Notes: generated by a model from the letters alone, not told the origin. 46,197 bases of DNA from an uncultured Pseudomonadota bacterium (GCA_903921785.1 CAIXRH010000297.1:1-46197); one strand, 5' to 3'; shown: positions 1-8,950, counted from the first letter of the stretch. Made by a program: numbers and translations.

Positions 1-80
1 TCCGCCTCACGCGCCGCCGCCGCCGCGCCCTTCCAAGCCCTCCACCGCCCGCCGCTGCGCGGCCGGCTCGCTCCGGGCCC

Positions 81-114
81 AAAAACAACCACGGCCGCCC
101 GGGTGGGCGGCCGT
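81..114 (-). terminator. Rho-independent terminator of the sigma factor gene
   Basis: A perfect 10-bp stem (arms 91-100 and 105-114) closes a GGGT loop. On the minus strand it is followed by GGTTGTTTTT (90-81). It lies 23 bases past the stop of the sigma factor gene, the expected place for its intrinsic terminator. Confidence 0.8.
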
Positions 115-136
115 GATCGCGGGCGAAGAGTAAGGA

Positions 137-1183
137 CTACGCTTCGCCCGGCTCCGGCAGCGGCATGCCGCGGAGGTCCCGGATTCCCGACTGGTCGCGC
201 AGGCGGATGAGCGCCTCACGCTCGATCTGGCGCACGCGCTCGCGGGAGAGCCCCATCTCCTTGCCTACCTCGGAGAGGGTACGGAACTCGCCGTCCTCCA
301 GGCCGTAGCGGCGGGTGAGCACGAAGCGCTGGCGCTCGCTGAGCACGTTGTTGAAGGCCTTGCCCATGCGGGAGAGCTCCTGGATCTGGATGCTCTCGTC
401 GTCCGGCGACACGGCGTCTTCATCCGAGAGGAACCGCTCCAGGGGGCGGGGGCGCGGCCCGTCGTCCACCGGCTGCTCCAGGGAGATGGTGTTGCCCTGG
501 GAGAGGAGCAGCTCGGCGCGCTCCTTGTCGATGCCCACTTCTTCGGCGAGATCGCCCACGTTGTACTCGATGCCCGCGGCCTCGAAGCGCTTCATCGCCT
601 TGCGGAGGTTGCGGGTCTGCTCCACCGCGCAGCCGGGGAGGCGCACGGGGCGGCCGGTATGGTCGATCGCGCGGGTCATCTGCGCACGGACCCACCACCG
701 CGCGTAGGTGGAGAAGCGGATGCCGCGGTCCGGATCGAAGCGCTTGGCCGCGCGGAGCAGGCCGATGTAGCCCTCCTGCACCAGGTCCTCCTCGTCCATG
801 AACGGGCCGGCGAGCTTGCGGGCTTCGCCGTGGGCGATGCGGCGTCCGCTCATCGCGAGGCGCCAACGCAGCTCCTCGGCCTGCTGCCAGGCGCCCTGGG
901 CCTTGCGGGCGTACATCTTGAGGTCGTCTTCCTTGCGGGCGGCCTTCGCCACCGCGCGGACCGCCTCCTCCAGACGATCGACTGCGCCGGCTCGCGTGCG
1001 CTCCGCCCGGTCCGGACGGCGACGGAGGATGTTCTCCGCCGCGTCGATGCCGGCGACACATTCACGCGCCACCTGCTCCGCCTTGCGGATTTCGCGCGCG
1101 ATCAGCTTCTCCTCCTCCGCGGTCAATCGTTCGGAGCGGCGACGGGCACCATCAGAGGAGGATGAACGCAAGCGCAGCGACAT
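137..1183 (-). CDS. Sigma-70 family RNA polymerase sigma factor
   Basis: 348 residues. It directs RNA polymerase to promoters. Region 2 is clear, with DLVQEGYIGLL and RFSTYARWWVRAQMTRAI at about residues 133-172. Region 3 follows at about 190-230, and region 4.2 near the C-terminus carries the helix-turn-helix GLSRERVRQIEREAL. There is no region 1.1. The N-terminal 110 residues are basic, helical and unlike region 1.2 of housekeeping sigma-A. The usual NLRLV motif of region 2.1 is replaced by a WRLAMSGRR stretch. These points favour an alternative, RpoD-like group factor over the primary sigma; that assignment is inference. The gene is monocistronic, with a strong terminator downstream. The leader before the ATG contains AGGTGATCC, a plausible Shine-Dalgarno. 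Confidence 0.9.
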   Translation of the reverse strand: MSLRLRSSSSDGARRRSERLTAEEEKLIAREIRKAEQVARECVAGIDAAENILRRRPDRAERTRAGAVDRLEEAVRAVAKAARKEDDLKMYARKAQGAWQQAEELRWRLAMSGRRIAHGEARKLAGPFMDEEDLVQEGYIGLLRAAKRFDPDRGIRFSTYARWWVRAQMTRAIDHTGRPVRLPGCAVEQTRNLRKAMKRFEAAGIEYNVGDLAEEVGIDKERAELLLSQGNTISLEQPVDDGPRPRPLERFLSDEDAVSPDDESIQIQELSRMGKAFNNVLSERQRFVLTRRYGLEDGEFRTLSEVGKEMGLSRERVRQIEREALIRLRDQSGIRDLRGMPLPEPGEA

Positions 1184-1308
1184 GGATCACCTGGGACGAA
1201 GGGATTTGGGCCGGGGGCGGGCCGGGGCGGGACTGAATTCGCCGGGGGCGTGGAATATTCCCGGCGGCAAGCGTGGAGCGGTGCGTGGGGACGAAGCCCC
1301 GGCCGCCG

Positions 1309-1352
1309 TTAATAGGGGGAACGGCGACCCATGATTGTCAAGAAGCTGTCAA
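1309..1352 (-). promoter_or_regulatory. Possible promoter of the sigma factor gene
   Basis: On the minus strand two TTGACA hexamers (1352-1347 and 1341-1336) lie upstream of TATTAA (1314-1309). The nearer spacing is 21 nt, longer than the usual 17, so the match is imperfect. The rest of the 251-base gap between trpS and the sigma gene shows no ORF. A GGAATATTCC palindrome sits at 1252-1261. Confidence 0.3.
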
Positions 1353-1434
1353 GCTGGAGGGGTGCGGGTTGCAGGCTGCGTCCTTGCAGCATTTTTGCAG
1401 TCAAGCCACTGCGGGGAGAACGCAAGTGGCGCGC

Positions 1435-2421
1435 TCAAGGGATCGGCAGTCGCGGCGCGCGCCGAAAGCCCGAAGCTTCACGAGCGCGCGCGAGCACCCC
1501 GGCGGCAACGCCGCGAGCGCGCCGGGCGCCGGCTTCCAACGCGGCGTCGAGCTCGGTGCCCTCCGCGAGGAGCGCCTCGTAGCGGGCGCGGGCCGGGCCG
1601 AGCCGAGTCTCCATCGCCTCGAAGAGCGCCTGCTTGGCGTGGCCGTAGCCCATGCCCGGCGCGCGGTAGCGCGCGGCGAGCTCCGCCACCTGCTCGGGCG
1701 TGCCGAAGAGCTTGTAGAGCGCGAAGACGTTGCACGTCTCCGGGTCCTTGACGTCCTCGACGCCCTTGCTGTCCGTCACGATGGACATGATCTTCTTGCG
1801 CAGCTGCTTCTCGGGCAGCCACAGCTCCACGGTGTTTCCGTAGGACTTCGACATCTTGCGCCCGTCGAGCCCGGGGATGGTGGCCACGTCATCGCGGATG
1901 AGCGGCTCCGGGAGCACGAAGACCTCGCCGAAGCGGTGGTTGAAGGCGATCGCCATGTCGCGCGCCATCTCCACGTGCTGCTTCTGGTCCTTGCCGACCG
2001 GGACCAGGTTGCTGTCGTAGATGAGGATGTCGGCCGCCATCAGCACCGGGTACAAGAACGTGCCGACGTTGATCTCGCGACCATCGGCTTGCGCGGCCTT
2101 GAACGCGTGGGCCCGCTCCAGGGCGCCGGTGCCGAGCACGCAGGCCAGGAGCCAGGTGAGCTCGGCCACCTCAGGCACGTCCGACTGGTCGAAGAGGGCG
2201 GTGCGCGCCGGGTCCAACCCGAGGGCGAGCCACGTGGCCGCGACCTCGCGCCGGTACTGCCGCATCTTCGCGGCGTCCTGCAGGGTGGTGAGCGCGTGGT
2301 AGTCGGCGATGAAGTAGAACGCCTCGTGCTCCTCCTGCAGGCGGAGCGCGGGCTCGATCGCCCCGAGCAGGTTGCCCACGTGGGGCATCGCGGTGGGCTT
2401 GATTCCGGTCAGAACGCGCAT
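1435..2421 (-). CDS. trpS: Tryptophanyl-tRNA synthetase
   Basis: 328 residues, the normal length for bacterial TrpS. It charges tRNA-Trp with tryptophan in the cytoplasm. The class I signature is present as AMPHVGN (residues 11-17, HIGH-like) and KMSKS (189-193). The GKDQKQHVEMARD segment (143-155) is typical of TrpS/TyrS. The frame stays open far upstream, but the family starts at MRVLTGIKPT, so the ATG at 2421 was chosen. A TA dinucleotide sits 14 bases before this ATG and no Shine-Dalgarno is visible. It is transcribed divergently from the lipoprotein gene at 2494, with only 72 bases between them. No T-box or trp leader peptide fits in that gap. Confidence 0.97.
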   Translation of the reverse strand: MRVLTGIKPTAMPHVGNLLGAIEPALRLQEEHEAFYFIADYHALTTLQDAAKMRQYRREVAATWLALGLDPARTALFDQSDVPEVAELTWLLACVLGTGALERAHAFKAAQADGREINVGTFLYPVLMAADILIYDSNLVPVGKDQKQHVEMARDMAIAFNHRFGEVFVLPEPLIRDDVATIPGLDGRKMSKSYGNTVELWLPEKQLRKKIMSIVTDSKGVEDVKDPETCNVFALYKLFGTPEQVAELAARYRAPGMGYGHAKQALFEAMETRLGPARARYEALLAEGTELDAALEAGARRARGVAAGVLARAREASGFRRAPRLPIP

Positions 2422-2429
2422 GGCGGGCG

Positions 2430-2437
2430 GGTTTAGG
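2430..2437 (-). promoter_or_regulatory. trpS: -10-like box of trpS
   Basis: The minus strand reads CCTAAACC, placing T and A 14 and 13 bases before the trpS ATG. This is the same geometry as in thirteen other genes of the window and suggests an almost leaderless mRNA. No convincing -35 was found. Confidence 0.4.
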
Positions 2438-2478
2438 CACGGGGAGGAGGCACGGCAAGGCCTCGGGACGCCTTTGTT

Positions 2479-2487
2479 GGCTATACT
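2479..2487 (+). promoter_or_regulatory. -10 box of the PPC lipoprotein operon, leaderless geometry
   Basis: GGCTATACT contains the -10 hexamer TATACT at 2482-2487, only six bases before the ATG at 2494. Transcription would therefore start at or next to the A of the start codon. There is no Shine-Dalgarno. Confidence 0.55.
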
Positions 2488-2493
2488 CGCGCG

Positions 2494-3795
2494 ATGCGCC
2501 TCACTTTGCTCACGCTCCTGCCCCTCCTCGGCTGCGCCACGACGCCCGGGGCAGACACCAGCGAGCCGACCGACCGCGACACGGACTCCGGCGATCCCGT
2601 CGTGATCGACGACGCCGACGATCCCGAGCACGCCGTGGTGATCGACTTCGACGAGGAGATCGCCGACAACCTCCACGACACCGACGTGGACTGGTACAAG
2701 ATCACCGGCACCGCGGGCAAGCCGTTCCGGGTGCAGGTCGTCAACGACGACGAGAACGTGGACGAGGACGCCCTCGACACCCTCGTGAGCGTGTACGACA
2801 GCGCGATGACCCTCATCGCCGAGGAGGACGAACACCCGATCGGCGACGTCGGCACGTACGACTCGGTATGCTTCGGCTTCTTCCCCACGTCCGGCGACTA
2901 CTACATCGCGGTCCAGGATGTCCGCACCGCCCAGGGACTCGCCAACAACGTCGGCACCACAAACTACACGATCGAGGCGTTGGCGCCCTCGTCTGTGCCC
3001 GCCGAGACCGACTCCCTGCTCAGCGCGGGGAAGGACGTCACGTTTGGCGACGAGACCGACAACCTGTGGTTCGCCGTCCCGGTGCTGAGCGAGCGCGTCG
3101 GCGACACCGACTTCGTCAAGCTCAACCTCGCCCACGACGGCGGCGCGCTCTTCTTCGCCGTCGACCCACACGTGTACTCCAGCCCCTACCAGGCCGAGAT
3201 CGAGGTCTACAACGCCGATGCCGACCTCGTGCTCAGCGCCAGCTCCGCCCTCCCCGAAGACGGCCGCACGCTGATCTCCACGCCTGGCAGCAGCTACGTC
3301 CTCGCCATGCAGGACGCCAGCGGCGGCTCCGGCGACGCCGACGGCGCCTGGGTCTTCGTGCTCGACACCGAAGCCGGCTACGGCAACCCCTACGAGGTCG
3401 AGCCCAACGACGACGCGGCGTCCGCGCCGCCGCTCACCCTCGAGGCCAAGGACCCCGACGCCGGCTTCTGGTACGCCGCCTACGGCGAGGGCCGGATCAG
3501 CCCGGCGGGCGACGAAGACTGGTTCCCGTTCACCAGCCCCGAGGAGGGCTACATCACCGTCGCGTTCGGCGGCGCCACGTACGGCAGCCTCCTGCAGGCC
3601 TCGGTGGAGGTCTACTCCGGGGATACCCTGGTGGCCTCCGGTCTCACCACTGGCGGCGTCGACCCCCACGTCGTGACCGACGCCAAGGTGCCCGCGGGCG
3701 ACTACACCCTGCGCGTGCGCGCGCAGGACGGCACGCCGACGGGCGAAGGCGCCTACTACCGGCTGTCCGTGAACGTGGCGAGCGTGGCGCTGTGA
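2494..3795 (+). CDS. Secreted lipoprotein with PPC-type beta-sandwich domains
   Basis: 433 residues. The short signal peptide MRLTLLTLLPLLGC ends in a lipobox (Cys14) and is followed by an acidic Asp/Thr/Ser linker. Residues about 45-155 form one bacterial pre-peptidase C-terminal (PPC) type unit, with DTDVDWYKI and FPTSGDYYIAVQD. Residues about 295-430 form a second, with NDDAASAPPL, DEDWFPF and PAGDYTLRVRAQDG. PPC domains are usually non-catalytic parts of secreted enzymes; here no enzyme is attached, so the protein is probably a surface-anchored binding or structural lipoprotein. It is first in an operon with the CotH-like and hydrolase genes, overlapping the next start by four bases (GTGA). 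Its role is unknown. Confidence 0.85.
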   Translation: MRLTLLTLLPLLGCATTPGADTSEPTDRDTDSGDPVVIDDADDPEHAVVIDFDEEIADNLHDTDVDWYKITGTAGKPFRVQVVNDDENVDEDALDTLVSVYDSAMTLIAEEDEHPIGDVGTYDSVCFGFFPTSGDYYIAVQDVRTAQGLANNVGTTNYTIEALAPSSVPAETDSLLSAGKDVTFGDETDNLWFAVPVLSERVGDTDFVKLNLAHDGGALFFAVDPHVYSSPYQAEIEVYNADADLVLSASSALPEDGRTLISTPGSSYVLAMQDASGGSGDADGAWVFVLDTEAGYGNPYEVEPNDDAASAPPLTLEAKDPDAGFWYAAYGEGRISPAGDEDWFPFTSPEEGYITVAFGGATYGSLLQASVEVYSGDTLVASGLTTGGVDPHVVTDAKVPAGDYTLRVRAQDGTPTGEGAYYRLSVNVASVAL

Positions 3796-5012
3796 TCCTC
3801 GCCGCGCTCCTGGGCTGCGGCGGCGATCCGACCATCGGCCTCGCCCCGCCCGACGCCACCGACAGCGCCGCTGAGCTCCCTTCCGCGCCCGACGACACCG
3901 CGGAGCCCGACGACACCGGCGACACCGCGGAGCCCGACGAAGACTTCGGCTGCAGCCCGCTCTTCGCCCAGGATCGCCTCCCGGTCTACGAGGTCACCAT
4001 CGAGGAGCGGGACTGGCACCACCTCCAGACCGAGTGGCGCACCGCCGACGGCACGAAGGACTACTTCCCGATCACCGAGCTCCGGGTCGACGGGGAGGTG
4101 GTCCCCGACGCGGAGATCCGGCTCAAGGGCAACAGCAGCTGCTGTTGGCTCGGCGACAAGATGCAGTTCGTCGTCGCGTTCAACGAGGTCAACGAAGTCG
4201 CGCGTTTCCAGGGAGAGCGAAAGATCGCGCTGGACAGCCCCTTCTACGACCCCACGGTGCTCAAGAACCGGCTCGCGAGCTGGTATCTCCTCCGGCAAGG
4301 CCTCCCCGCCGCGTGCACCAACAGCGCCCTGCTCTACGTCAACGGGGAATTCTACGGGCTCTACGCGAACATGGAGGAGCTCGACCACGAGTTCCTTGAG
4401 CGCAACTTCGGGAAGGACAACGCCGACGGCTACCTGTGGAAGTACGGAACCGTCCTCGACAATCACGAAGGCGAGGAGGTCGACTACACCCGGATCAACG
4501 ACTTCTGGTCCTCCTACGACCCGGCCTACACCACCACCTTCGGCGACGTGGACCAGTGGATGACCGAGTGGGCGGCCGAGGCCGTGCTCCCCGACGGCGA
4601 CGGCTATTGGTGCTGCGGGCACAACTATTACCTCTACGATCACCCCGAGCAGGGGATGATGTGGATCCCCTGGGACATGGACGGCACCTTCGACTGGGTC
4701 GGCTACGACATCTCCCCAGACTACCTGTATTATCCCGACTACACCCCCCACATGGCGTACATCCTCGCCAGCGACGAGGGGCACGCCGCGTTCGTGGAGC
4801 ACGTCGCCGCCGCCACCGACCTCTATGGCACCCCCGAGATGCTCAGCGCGCTCGACGACATGATCGCGCAGACCGCCGAGTGGAGCGCCCAGGACCCCTA
4901 CCGGTACTACGACCAGGCCACCTACGAGACCAGCCTCGCCGACCTCCACCCCTACGTGGAGAACCGGAGGGGGTGGCTCGACGCCTGGCTGGCCGCGCAG
5001 CCGGCCCCATGA
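3792..5012 (+). CDS. CotH-like secreted lipoprotein kinase
   Basis: 406 residues starting at a GTG that overlaps the upstream stop (GTGA). The signal is extremely short (MILAALLGC, lipobox Cys9) and is followed by repeated Asp-Asp-Thr motifs. The body matches the CotH family. EIRLKGNSS is near residue 110, NGEFYGLYANMEELDHEFLE near 180, and PWDMDGTFDW near 300; the last is the Asp-x-Asp region of the CotH kinase fold. CotH phosphorylates spore-coat proteins in Bacillus, and related secreted proteins occur in many bacteria. Target and activity here are not known. The neighbouring PPC lipoprotein, translated in step with it, is an obvious candidate partner or substrate (inference). Confidence 0.85.
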   Translation: MILAALLGCGGDPTIGLAPPDATDSAAELPSAPDDTAEPDDTGDTAEPDEDFGCSPLFAQDRLPVYEVTIEERDWHHLQTEWRTADGTKDYFPITELRVDGEVVPDAEIRLKGNSSCCWLGDKMQFVVAFNEVNEVARFQGERKIALDSPFYDPTVLKNRLASWYLLRQGLPAACTNSALLYVNGEFYGLYANMEELDHEFLERNFGKDNADGYLWKYGTVLDNHEGEEVDYTRINDFWSSYDPAYTTTFGDVDQWMTEWAAEAVLPDGDGYWCCGHNYYLYDHPEQGMMWIPWDMDGTFDWVGYDISPDYLYYPDYTPHMAYILASDEGHAAFVEHVAAATDLYGTPEMLSALDDMIAQTAEWSAQDPYRYYDQATYETSLADLHPYVENRRGWLDAWLAAQPAP

Positions 5013-5869
5013 GCGTCCTCCTCCCCCCGGCGCTCGACTGGCGGGGCGCCGCGGCGCTCCGGGCCCTCCGTCGCGCCGCCCACCCCGCCCCGGTGGAGCG
5101 CGAAGCGCTCGAGCTCCACTCCACCGCCGGCTACAAGCTGGCCGCGCAGCTCCTCCGTCCGAAGGGCGCCGGTCCCCTCCCCGGCCTCGTCGTCTCCCCG
5201 GCGATCCACCAGGGCATCGAGGCGCTCTCCGGCCGCGGCGCGGTCGTCGACGGGGCGGAGCTGGCGTCCCTCGGCTTCGCGGTGCTGCTCCACGACCCCG
5301 CCGGCCGCGGCGCGAGCTGGGGCGAAGAAGACTTCGGCGGGCCTGAACACCAGGACGACGTGCGGGTGTGCGTCCGCCACCTCGCCGCGCACCCCGCGTG
5401 CACGGGCCGCGTCGGCCTCCTCTCTTTGTCCCTGGGGGTCGCCGCCGCCGTCGGCGCCGCGGCGCGCTGGCCTGAGCTGCCGCTGGATTGGCTGGTCGAC
5501 TGGGAAGGCCCATGCGACCGGGAGATCATCACCGCGGGCGGCACCCGACTGGAGCCGGCGGCCGGCCACACGCTCGACGACGACCACTACTGGGCCTCGC
5601 GAGAAGCCGTACGTGGTGTCGCCTGGCTGACGTGCGGGTACCTCCGCCTCCAAGCGTTCCCCGACCACGCCCAGCCCGACGAGCTCCGCCACGCGCGCCG
5701 GATGGTGCACGCGGCCGCGGCCGGCCCCGCTCGTTTTGTGCAGCTCAACGACCACCCGATCGGGCAGGTCCCCTCCCGGCCGGAGTGGCTCGCCGGCGGC
5801 GCGTGGGCAGCGAACCGCGCCATCCTCGCGGCCCTCCGACGCCTACGTCGCGGAGCGTACCCGGGGTGA
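5009..5869 (+). CDS. Alpha/beta hydrolase family protein
   Basis: 286 residues. The ATG overlaps the CotH-like stop by four bases (ATGA). The fold pattern is that of dienelactone-hydrolase-like or acetyl-xylan-esterase-like enzymes: LPGLVVSPAIHQG near residue 55, HDPAGRGASWGE near 95, and the nucleophile-elbow candidate LSLSLG near 138. That elbow deviates from G-x-S-x-G because the first glycine is serine. A C-terminal His is present in LNDHPIGQ. There is no signal peptide, so the protein is cytoplasmic, unlike its two upstream operon partners. Substrate unknown. Confidence 0.75.
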   Translation: MSVLLPPALDWRGAAALRALRRAAHPAPVEREALELHSTAGYKLAAQLLRPKGAGPLPGLVVSPAIHQGIEALSGRGAVVDGAELASLGFAVLLHDPAGRGASWGEEDFGGPEHQDDVRVCVRHLAAHPACTGRVGLLSLSLGVAAAVGAAARWPELPLDWLVDWEGPCDREIITAGGTRLEPAAGHTLDDDHYWASREAVRGVAWLTCGYLRLQAFPDHAQPDELRHARRMVHAAAAGPARFVQLNDHPIGQVPSRPEWLAGGAWAANRAILAALRRLRRGAYPG

Positions 5870-5939
5870 GCCGGCCTCCCGTCAAGCACCCGTGAAGGCC
5901 GCGACACTCGGCCGGTCGCCGTGCCACGATGACGTGCCG

Positions 5940-6854
5940 ATGCGCTCCGCCCTGCTCCTGCTCCTCGCCGCTTGCACCACCGACTCAGCGACCGAGTCGG
6001 CGCAGCCCTCCGACTCCATCCTCCTCACCGACGCCAACAACGCCACGTTGGACGTACAGTTGGTCCTCGGCCACGTCGACGTCGAGCCGACCGACGCGAT
6101 GGTCCTCGACTGGGGCTCCCTCACCGAAGACCTCGGCCGGGGCTCCCTGGCGCCGGCGACCATCAACACGGCCAGCCTCTATTGGTTCTCCGAGCTCTCC
6201 GAAGCGGACCTCCTCGCTGCGATTTTGGACAACTCGCTCAGCCAGGCGTCCACCTCCGGTCAGGCCGGGGTGATGTTCAACCACGGGGAGACGAGCGTGC
6301 GCCTGGACCAGCTCATGGCGCTCACCGGGCCGGAGCACGCCACCGAGTTCTTCAAGGACACCCAGGGATGCTGGCTCCTCGCCCTCTCCGACGCGCAAGC
6401 GGCGCGGTGGGCCACGTTCGTCACCCCGGTGGCGGACGACGCCGACCTCCGCGCCGACCTCTCGCAGGCGGGAAGCTCCTTGACGGTCAGCGCCACGCTC
6501 AGCGAGCCAGTGGTCCTCCCCGCGGGAAAGCCCGCGACGGTCGACTGGTCGGGGCTCGCGCATGACGCTCGCGGCGCAGCCTGGCGGCCCGAAAACGCCC
6601 GAGAGCTCGACGTGTCGAGGTTCGGGGGTTCGCCCGAGTCCGTGGCCGCAGACCTGTTGCGCGCGCGGGATGACATCAACGGCTGGTATCGCCTCGACGT
6701 CTACGGGGATTCCGTGGCCGATCTCGCGAGCGCCAGCGACGGATCGGGCACGTTCAGCGGCATCCAACCAGGTGAAACCTGGGGTCTCTCTATCCTCTGC
6801 GACACCTGTTTCCTGCCGCTTCCGGTCTTCGCCACTCAGCTCGTCGCGGAGTAA
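5940..6854 (+). CDS. Lipoprotein of unknown function
   Basis: 304 residues with a short signal, MRSALLLLLAAC (lipobox Cys12), and a Thr/Asp/Ser-rich linker. The body alternates beta-strand-like segments and acidic loops. It contains a WFSELSEADLLAAIL helix near residue 80 and ends with a segment containing CDTCF near residue 288, a CxxC pair that could form a disulfide. I recognise no family. It stands alone between the CotH operon (70 bases upstream) and the convergent ABC transporter, and its stop is followed by a long inverted repeat. Confidence 0.75.
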   Translation: MRSALLLLLAACTTDSATESAQPSDSILLTDANNATLDVQLVLGHVDVEPTDAMVLDWGSLTEDLGRGSLAPATINTASLYWFSELSEADLLAAILDNSLSQASTSGQAGVMFNHGETSVRLDQLMALTGPEHATEFFKDTQGCWLLALSDAQAARWATFVTPVADDADLRADLSQAGSSLTVSATLSEPVVLPAGKPATVDWSGLAHDARGAAWRPENARELDVSRFGGSPESVAADLLRARDDINGWYRLDVYGDSVADLASASDGSGTFSGIQPGETWGLSILCDTCFLPLPVFATQLVAE

Positions 6855-6862
6855 GCCGCAGC

Positions 6863-6932
6863 CGCTCCCCGCGTCGGGTCCGGGTTTGATGGGGGATTTG
6901 GGCGCCATACCCGATCGGCGACGCAGGGAGCG
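6863..6932. terminator. Inverted repeat between convergent genes
   Basis: Arms 6863-6876 and 6919-6932 pair over 13 of 14 positions (CGCTCCC/GGGAGCG and GCGTCG/CGACGC with one mismatch), with a 42-base loop. It sits between the lipoprotein and the convergent ABC ATPase gene. No T-tract follows, so a bidirectional terminator role is only suggested. Confidence 0.35.
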
Positions 6933-6974
6933 GGGTCAGGCGCAACGACCGTCACCCCTCGCTTCCCACGCCCG

Positions 6975-7646
6975 TTATCCGAAGACCCTGGCGAGTCCCT
7001 CGGGCCCGAGCTCCGCCACCGGCGCGTCGGCCTCCACGCGGCCCGCGCGGAGCACCACGACCCGATCGGCCACCCGCGGCACCAGGTCGATCACGTGGGT
7101 GCTCAAAAGCACCGCCGCGCCCGCCGCCGCTCGCCGCTGCAGCTCCTCCGCCACCCGCAGCGCGCTCGGCGGGTCCAGGCCGTTGAGCGCCTCGTCGAAG
7201 ATCAGCGCGGGCGGATCCGCGATGAGCGCCGCGGCGATCGCCACCTTCCGCCGCATCCCCTGGCTGTACTCGCGTACGAGCCGATCCGCGTCCGCACCGA
7301 GGCCGGTGAGCTCCAGCGCTGCGTCCACGTCACCGCGGCCGCGCACGCCGACCACGAACTCCAGCATCTCCCGCGCGGTGAGGTAGTCCCAGACCGCGGG
7401 CTCCTCGGGCACAAACCCGAGGCGCTCCCGCGCTGCGTTCGGGGAGACGGCCACGTCGATCCCGGCGATGCGCACGCTCCCCTCGCCCGGGAGCATCTGC
7501 CCGGTCAAGAGCTTCATCAACGTGCTCTTCCCGGCGCCGTTGTGGCCGAGCAGCGCCACGCGCTCGCCGGCGCGCACATGCAGCGAGACGCCCCCGAGCG
7601 CCGTCGTACGCCCGAACCGCTTGACCACCCCCTCCGCGACGATCAC
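6975..7646 (-). CDS. ABC transporter ATP-binding protein (ABC-2 type)
   Basis: 223 residues, starting at a GTG that overlaps the permease stop (GTGA). It is a complete nucleotide-binding domain: Walker A GHNGAGKST (34-42), Q-loop region FVPEEPAVWDY, signature YSQGMRRKVAIAAAL in place of LSGGQ, Walker B ALIFDEALNGLDPP, and switch histidine STHV. The YSQGM form of the signature is usual for ABC-2 exporters and ABC membrane-modifying systems. It powers the permease encoded immediately upstream. Substrate unknown. Confidence 0.92.
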   Translation of the reverse strand: MIVAEGVVKRFGRTTALGGVSLHVRAGERVALLGHNGAGKSTLMKLLTGQMLPGEGSVRIAGIDVAVSPNAARERLGFVPEEPAVWDYLTAREMLEFVVGVRGRGDVDAALELTGLGADADRLVREYSQGMRRKVAIAAALIADPPALIFDEALNGLDPPSALRVAEELQRRAAAGAAVLLSTHVIDLVPRVADRVVVLRAGRVEADAPVAELGPEGLARVFG

Positions 7647-8950
7647 GCCCACCCCCCGAGCGCCCAGAGCACAAGCGCCAACGGAACGTAAGCCGCCGCC
7701 GGGAGCCGCGAGCCCAGCGCCGCAAACAGCAGCAGCAGCGCCTCCAGCCGCGCCCCGCTCGCGAACGCGACCACCCCCTGCCGCACCGCCAGCGCCGCGA
7801 CGCCCCCGATCACCACCACCTGACCCCAGGCCACAATCGCCACCGCCACCGCCGTGGCGCGGCCGCGAGCGGGCAGCGAGAGGGTGAGCCAGACCGGGTC
7901 GTGGCCGCGCAGCCGCGGCCCGACCAGGCCGAACGCCGCCAAGGACAGCCCGGCCACGGTCACCAGCCGCGGAGCGAGGGCCGGATCGTCCGTCCAGCCG
8001 GCGGCGGCGGCGACGAGCGCACCGAGGAAGGTGGCGCCGACCCAGCCGCGCTCGGCGCGCCAGCCGGCACGCAAGACCCGGAGCAGCTCCGCCCGGAGCC
8101 CCGGCGGCGCCCACGGGACGATCCACTCCAGGTAGACCGCCCGCCCCTCTTCCGCGGCCTCGACCGCGGCGTAGCTCGCGTCCACCTCGCCGAGGACGGC
8201 CGGGATGCGGGCGAGGGTGTCCCCGTCGACGAAGGCGAGCCGGGCGCCGGCGGCGCCGACGATCCACGGGAGGAGGACCCCGGCGTAGCCCCAGGTTTCG
8301 CCGCGGAGGCCGACCGCGAGCGCCTCCCCTCCCCCCATCACCGCGAGCCCGGCGCCCGCGAGCGCCACCGCCGGCGCCCAGATGAGCGCGGCTTGTGCGC
8401 GCGGGTTCACGCCGCGGACCGCGTCGAGCAGCCCAGAGACGCCGGGCCGTGTCGCCAACGCGGGCGCCGCGAGGTTGACGCCGATCCCCACGCCGAGCCC
8501 CGCTGCCCAGGCGCCGCCGACGAACAGCGCGCCGAGCCCGAGCACCTGGAGATCGAACCGCAGCGGCACGAGCGCCGCCAACCCCGCAAGCAGCGACGGC
8601 CACGCCCCGAGCGCCGCTCGCCGGAGGCGCGCGGCGACGTACAGGCCCGGCCGCACCGGGTGGAGGTCCACCACCCCGCGGTCCGGGCCGCGGACCACGA
8701 GGTCGTAGGCCCGCAGCGCCAGCACCGCTGCCATGAGCACGCCGACCCGGTCGAGGAGCCCGACCGCCCCGACGCGGCGGCCCACTTCGTCCAGATTCGT
8801 AAAGGAGTAGACGCTGTTCGACAGCAGCGGAAGCGCTCCGAGGACGGCAATCGCGGGGGTCAACCCCCAGATCAACGCACCGAGCCCCCCCGAGGCACGC
8901 TGGGCGCCGAGGGCATCAGCGTGCTGGTACGGGTTTCCAACCGTTGACAT
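7643..8950 (-). CDS. ABC transporter permease, multispanning membrane protein
   Basis: 435 residues with many hydrophobic segments rich in Ala, Gly, Leu and Val (for example near residues 30-50, 80-95, 115-135, 150-175, 210-235 and 330-430). A hydrophilic loop lies near 255-300. No soluble domain was recognised. Its stop overlaps the ATPase start, which makes it the transmembrane partner. The ATG at 8950 was chosen because the frame upstream has no protein-like character. This ATG lies inside the -35 hexamer of the divergent promoter, so transcription of the two directions may interfere. Confidence 0.8.
   Translation of the reverse strand: MSTVGNPYQHADALGAQRASGGLGALIWGLTPAIAVLGALPLLSNSVYSFTNLDEVGRRVGAVGLLDRVGVLMAAVLALRAYDLVVRGPDRGVVDLHPVRPGLYVAARLRRAALGAWPSLLAGLAALVPLRFDLQVLGLGALFVGGAWAAGLGVGIGVNLAAPALATRPGVSGLLDAVRGVNPRAQAALIWAPAVALAGAGLAVMGGGEALAVGLRGETWGYAGVLLPWIVGAAGARLAFVDGDTLARIPAVLGEVDASYAAVEAAEEGRAVYLEWIVPWAPPGLRAELLRVLRAGWRAERGWVGATFLGALVAAAAGWTDDPALAPRLVTVAGLSLAAFGLVGPRLRGHDPVWLTLSLPARGRATAVAVAIVAWGQVVVIGGVAALAVRQGVVAFASGARLEALLLLFAALGSRLPAAAYVPLALVLWALGGWA

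Noticed and set aside
1379-1416. Sigma-54 (-24/-12) promoter near the sigma factor gene
   Set aside because: A TGGC and a TGCA are present, but the GG to GC spacing is too short.
2422-2493. T-box or tryptophan riboswitch before trpS
   Set aside because: Only 72 bases separate trpS from the divergent gene and no leader structure or terminator is visible.
2422-3669. A 416-residue N-terminal extension of trpS
   Set aside because: It is antisense to the lipoprotein gene and low in complexity; TrpS proteins begin at MRVLTGIKPT.
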